Part shown: positions 61,656 to 64,000 of the stretch, in pieces
Numbering within the stretch: position 1 is the first letter of the stretch
Layout: every line of letters starts with the position of its first letter
NCBI RefSeq assembly: GCF_017355835.1
Contig: NZ_JAFEWF010000014.1
Coordinates: forward strand, 69,952 to 133,951
Reading direction: 5' to 3'
Source of the DNA: Desertivirga brevis
Lineage (GTDB): Bacteria; Bacteroidota; Bacteroidia; Sphingobacteriales; Sphingobacteriaceae
Length of the DNA: 64,000 bases
The notes under the pieces: generated by a model
Databases searched by the model: none
What the model saw: only the letters and a program-made list of their open reading frames with translations
Told to the model about the DNA's origin: nothing
Made by a program: the position numbers and the translations under genes

Positions 61656-63209
61656 ATGATTAAGGAACTCGAACTGGTACTTCTACCTGAAGAAGTATCG
61701 AATGAATATATCTTAACTAAGAAAGCTTCAGAAAGTTTAAAAACCAGCTTAAACCGCATTAAATCAGTAAAAGCATTAAAAAGATCTATAGATGCCCGCG
61801 GAAGGAAGGTTGTTTATAGAGTTAAGGTTAGTGTGTTTATTGACGAAGAACCTGTACCTGAAGTTTTTTCAGTTAACTATCCCAACGTAGCAGACAAAAC
61901 GCCAGTAATTATCGTTGGAGCAGGACCTGCGGGTTTATTCGCTGCCATAAAGTGTATAGAGCTGGGACTAAAACCTATTATTCTCGAAAGAGGAAAAGAT
62001 GTAAAACAAAGAAGAAGGGATCTTGCAGCCATTAATAAGCAAGGCGTAATAAATCCAGAGTCAAACTACTGTTTTGGAGAAGGAGGGGCAGGAACATACT
62101 CAGACGGAAAGCTGTATACGAGATCTAATAAAAGAGGTGATATAAATTACGTACTGCAAACTTTAGTGGCTCATGGAGCTACAGAAGATATAATGGTTGA
62201 TGCAAGACCACACATAGGTACGAACAAGCTCCCTCAAATCATAACAGCGATTAGAGAGAGTATACTAAATGCAGGAGGTGAAGTTCTTTTTGATCAAAAA
62301 GTAACAGAGCTGATCAAGGATGTGTCGGCAATAAAAGGAGTTAAAACAGCAGATGGTGGAACCTTTCTAGCGGAAGCTGTGATCCTGGCTACCGGTCACT
62401 CGGCAAGGGATATCTTTTACATGTTGAATAGGCAAGGTATCCTGATGGAAGCAAAACCTTTTGCTCTTGGGGTGAGGATTGAACATCCTCAAACGATAAT
62501 AGATCAGGTACAGTACCACTGCGACTTGAGAGGGCCTTACCTCCCGCCATCTTATTATAGTCTTGTTGAACAAATAGATGATAGAGGAGTGTTCTCCTTC
62601 TGTATGTGTCCTGGAGGTATCATAGCACCTTGCTCTACTGATTATAATGAGATCGTTGTTAACGGGTGGTCCCCATCCAAAAGAAACAACCCTTATGCAA
62701 ATTCAGGTACAGTTGTCCAGATTAATCTCGAAGATGTTAAAGGTTCTGAAGATGATCCATTCAGGCTTCTAGACTTCCAAGCGGAAACAGAGAGGAAAGC
62801 ATTTATTGCCGGTGGAGGGAACCTTGTTGCCCCGGCCCAACGTATGGTGGATTTTGTGGATGGAAGAGTTTCTGCTGATTTGCCTGGCAATTCTTACCTT
62901 CCTGGAACACAAAGTACTGATTTGAAAGACGTATTGCCATCTATTGTTTATTCCAGACTAAAAAAAGCGCTGCCTGCATTTGGAAAGAAAATGAAAGGTT
63001 ATTACACAAACGAAGCTGTACTAGTAGGAGTTGAATCGCGAACATCTTCTCCTGTTAGAATTCCCCGGGATAAAGAGAACATGCAACATCCGCAGGTTAA
63101 GGGACTATTCCCTTGTGGTGAGGGTGCGGGGTATGCTGGAGGAATTGTATCGGCAGCTATAGATGGCATGAATTGTGCAGAAGCAGCTTTGAAACTGATA
63201 AAAGGATAA
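61656..63209 (+). CDS. FAD-dependent oxidoreductase of the uncharacterised dehydrogenase family
   Basis: The protein has 517 residues. A 75-residue N-terminal domain with Lys/Arg-rich helices precedes the FAD site VGAGPAGLFAA (87-97). NYCFGEGGAGTYSDGKLYTR follows, then ATGHSARDIFYML and C-terminal GLFPCGEGAGYAGGI. It is related to electron-transfer flavoprotein-like dehydrogenases annotated as FAD-dependent proteins; its substrate is unknown. It overlaps nothing and is followed by the CoA-binding gene after five bases, so the two form a unit. Confidence 0.9.
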   Translation: MIKELELVLLPEEVSNEYILTKKASESLKTSLNRIKSVKALKRSIDARGRKVVYRVKVSVFIDEEPVPEVFSVNYPNVADKTPVIIVGAGPAGLFAAIKCIELGLKPIILERGKDVKQRRRDLAAINKQGVINPESNYCFGEGGAGTYSDGKLYTRSNKRGDINYVLQTLVAHGATEDIMVDARPHIGTNKLPQIITAIRESILNAGGEVLFDQKVTELIKDVSAIKGVKTADGGTFLAEAVILATGHSARDIFYMLNRQGILMEAKPFALGVRIEHPQTIIDQVQYHCDLRGPYLPPSYYSLVEQIDDRGVFSFCMCPGGIIAPCSTDYNEIVVNGWSPSKRNNPYANSGTVVQINLEDVKGSEDDPFRLLDFQAETERKAFIAGGGNLVAPAQRMVDFVDGRVSADLPGNSYLPGTQSTDLKDVLPSIVYSRLKKALPAFGKKMKGYYTNEAVLVGVESRTSSPVRIPRDKENMQHPQVKGLFPCGEGAGYAGGIVSAAIDGMNCAEAALKLIKG

Positions 63210-63214
63210 ATAAA

Positions 63215-63577
63215 ATGGCAAAGAAAACTTTGGTGCTGGGTGCCACTCCAGATCCTGGAAGATATGCATTTCTGGCTTCTAATAAGCTTGTAAATTATGG
63301 GCATCCGATAGTTAATGTTGGTCTGAAAAAAGGAGAAGTTGCAGGCGTACCAATTGAAAAACCGGAAACTGTGCATAACGATATAGATACTGTAACCCTT
63401 TATGTAGGTACAGCGAATCAGAAGCCACTTTATGATTATATATTAAACACGCAGCCAAAACGAATAATCTTTAATCCCGGTACAGAGAATCCAGAATTGG
63501 AAAAAATGGCAAGGGAAAAAGGAATTGAGACAGAGAGGTCTTGTACGCTGGTAATGCTATCGATAGGAAATTACTAG
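63215..63577 (+). CDS. CoA-binding-domain protein (YccU-like)
   Basis: The protein has 120 residues from the ATG at 63215; the upstream frame start is inside the previous gene. VLGATPDPGRYAFLASNKL is the Rossmann-type CoA-binding segment and IIFNPGTENPELEKMAREKG follows. The domain is like that of succinyl-CoA synthetase but stands alone. Its role is unknown. A terminator with an eight-T tract follows. Confidence 0.9.
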   Translation: MAKKTLVLGATPDPGRYAFLASNKLVNYGHPIVNVGLKKGEVAGVPIEKPETVHNDIDTVTLYVGTANQKPLYDYILNTQPKRIIFNPGTENPELEKMAREKGIETERSCTLVMLSIGNY

Positions 63578-63600
63578 AGAATTAGAATTCCAAAATATTT

Positions 63601-63636
63601 GACCAGTACGACGTCAAGTCTGCTGGTCTTTTTTTT
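63601..63636 (+). terminator. Intrinsic terminator after the CoA-binding gene
   Basis: GACCAG (63601-63606) pairs with CTGGTC (63623-63628) and an inner GAC/GTC pair strengthens the stem. Eight T follow. Confidence 0.88.
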
Positions 63637-63844
63637 GCTACGTGTAGGAATAAAGACCTAGGTCAAGGCTGGAACCGTTAGTGTCGTTTTGATGAGTGCG
63701 AGGTATTTTTGATGTTGCTCGTTTCCCATTATTGTAAATAATACTTAGGCGAATACTGCTGCTAGGCAGAAAATCAATCATCATAAGGTGCGATATGACT
63801 GGTATGAAGGATAGGAAAAATGCATTCCAATAACCCAAAAACAA

Positions 63845-63875
63845 AAAAGCCCTATCAGTTTCCTGAAGGGCTTTT
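63845..63875 (-). terminator. rRNA operon terminator
   Basis: On the minus strand AAAAGCCCT-TCAG, a GAAA loop, CTGA, one bulged T and AGGGCTTTT form a 13-bp stem closed by a GNRA tetraloop, then a T-run. It lies just after the 5S rRNA. Confidence 0.9.
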
Positions 63876-63883
63876 GAATAAAA

Positions 63884-63996
<113 letters not shown>

Positions 63997-64000
63997 AAGG

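Larger units (their letters stand above)
63578..63883. other. Gap between the CoA-binding gene and 5S rRNA
   Basis: This stretch holds the terminator of the oxidoreductase unit (63601-63636) and the 5S terminator (63845-63875). Between them I see no gene. A minus-strand frame of 68 codons has poor composition. Confidence 0.7.

Noticed and set aside
63638..63844. 68-codon minus frame beside the 5S rRNA
   Set aside because: Composition is poor, no promoter is visible, and it sits between two terminators.

Overview
The window is a chromosomal segment of a Bacteroidota bacterium, most likely a member of the Sphingobacteriaceae (Pedobacter-like). The evidence is two SusC-type receptors with SusD/SusE partners, a GLPGLI protein beside an outer-membrane barrel protein, lipoproteins with Lys/Asp/Glu-rich residues after the lipobox Cys, promoters of the Bacteroidota type (-7 TAnnTTTG, sometimes with a -33 TTG), few Shine-Dalgarno sites, and a 5S rRNA of Bacteroidota type. 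No insertion sequence, CRISPR array, tRNA or prophage was seen.

Left part (1-28159). A SusC receptor gene runs off the left edge and is divergent from a NagC-like ROK repressor. From 25524 leftwards runs a polysaccharide utilization locus that reads as a degrader of alpha-mannan, or of fungal cell-wall mannoprotein plus chitin. Its order is mannose-6-phosphate isomerase, sugar porter, SusC, SusD, SusE, GH76 lipoprotein, GH92 lipoprotein, second GH76, ROK sugar kinase, a terminator-like hairpin, GH43, N-acetylglucosamine-kinase-like protein, GH20, a secreted protein of unknown function, and an esterase. A GntR/UTRA repressor is divergent from the isomerase, with TATGTAC-type sites between them. 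A different AT-rich palindrome (core TTTTTAA-N6-TTAAAAA) lies upstream of susC-1, of the GlcNAc-kinase/GH20 pair and of the unknown/esterase pair, and in looser form upstream of the ROK repressor. This suggests two interleaved regulons, GntR for mannose and ROK for GlcNAc. The GntR gene is followed by a membrane protein that may bind heme and by a bestrophin-like channel.

Middle part (28160-47474). This is mostly housekeeping: an exported repeat-containing protein, an RsmF-type rRNA methyltransferase, an outer-membrane barrel plus GLPGLI pair, RlpA, enolase, CarA, PanB and an RluA-type pseudouridine synthase. Next comes a block for isoprenoid and carotenoid decoration: acyltransferase, glycosyltransferase, CruF-like hydratase, IspH and CrtW-like ketolase. 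That set fits an acylated, glycosylated keto-carotenoid. Ferrochelatase and the Kdo transferase WaaA follow.

Right part (47475-64000). Nucleotide-sugar genes (ugd, uxs, galE, rfbB) lead into a CpsB-type PHP phosphatase, which is an envelope or capsule precursor block. After these come a SufA/IscA-type protein, a split 5'-nucleotidase (C-terminal domain gene first, catalytic gene second), dnaA, a MOSC protein, a Nudix hydrolase, a LemA-TPM-TPM operon, an FAD-dependent oxidoreductase and a CoA-binding protein. The right edge holds the 3' end of an rRNA operon (5S rRNA, minus strand) and its terminator. Most transcription units end in clear intrinsic hairpins.
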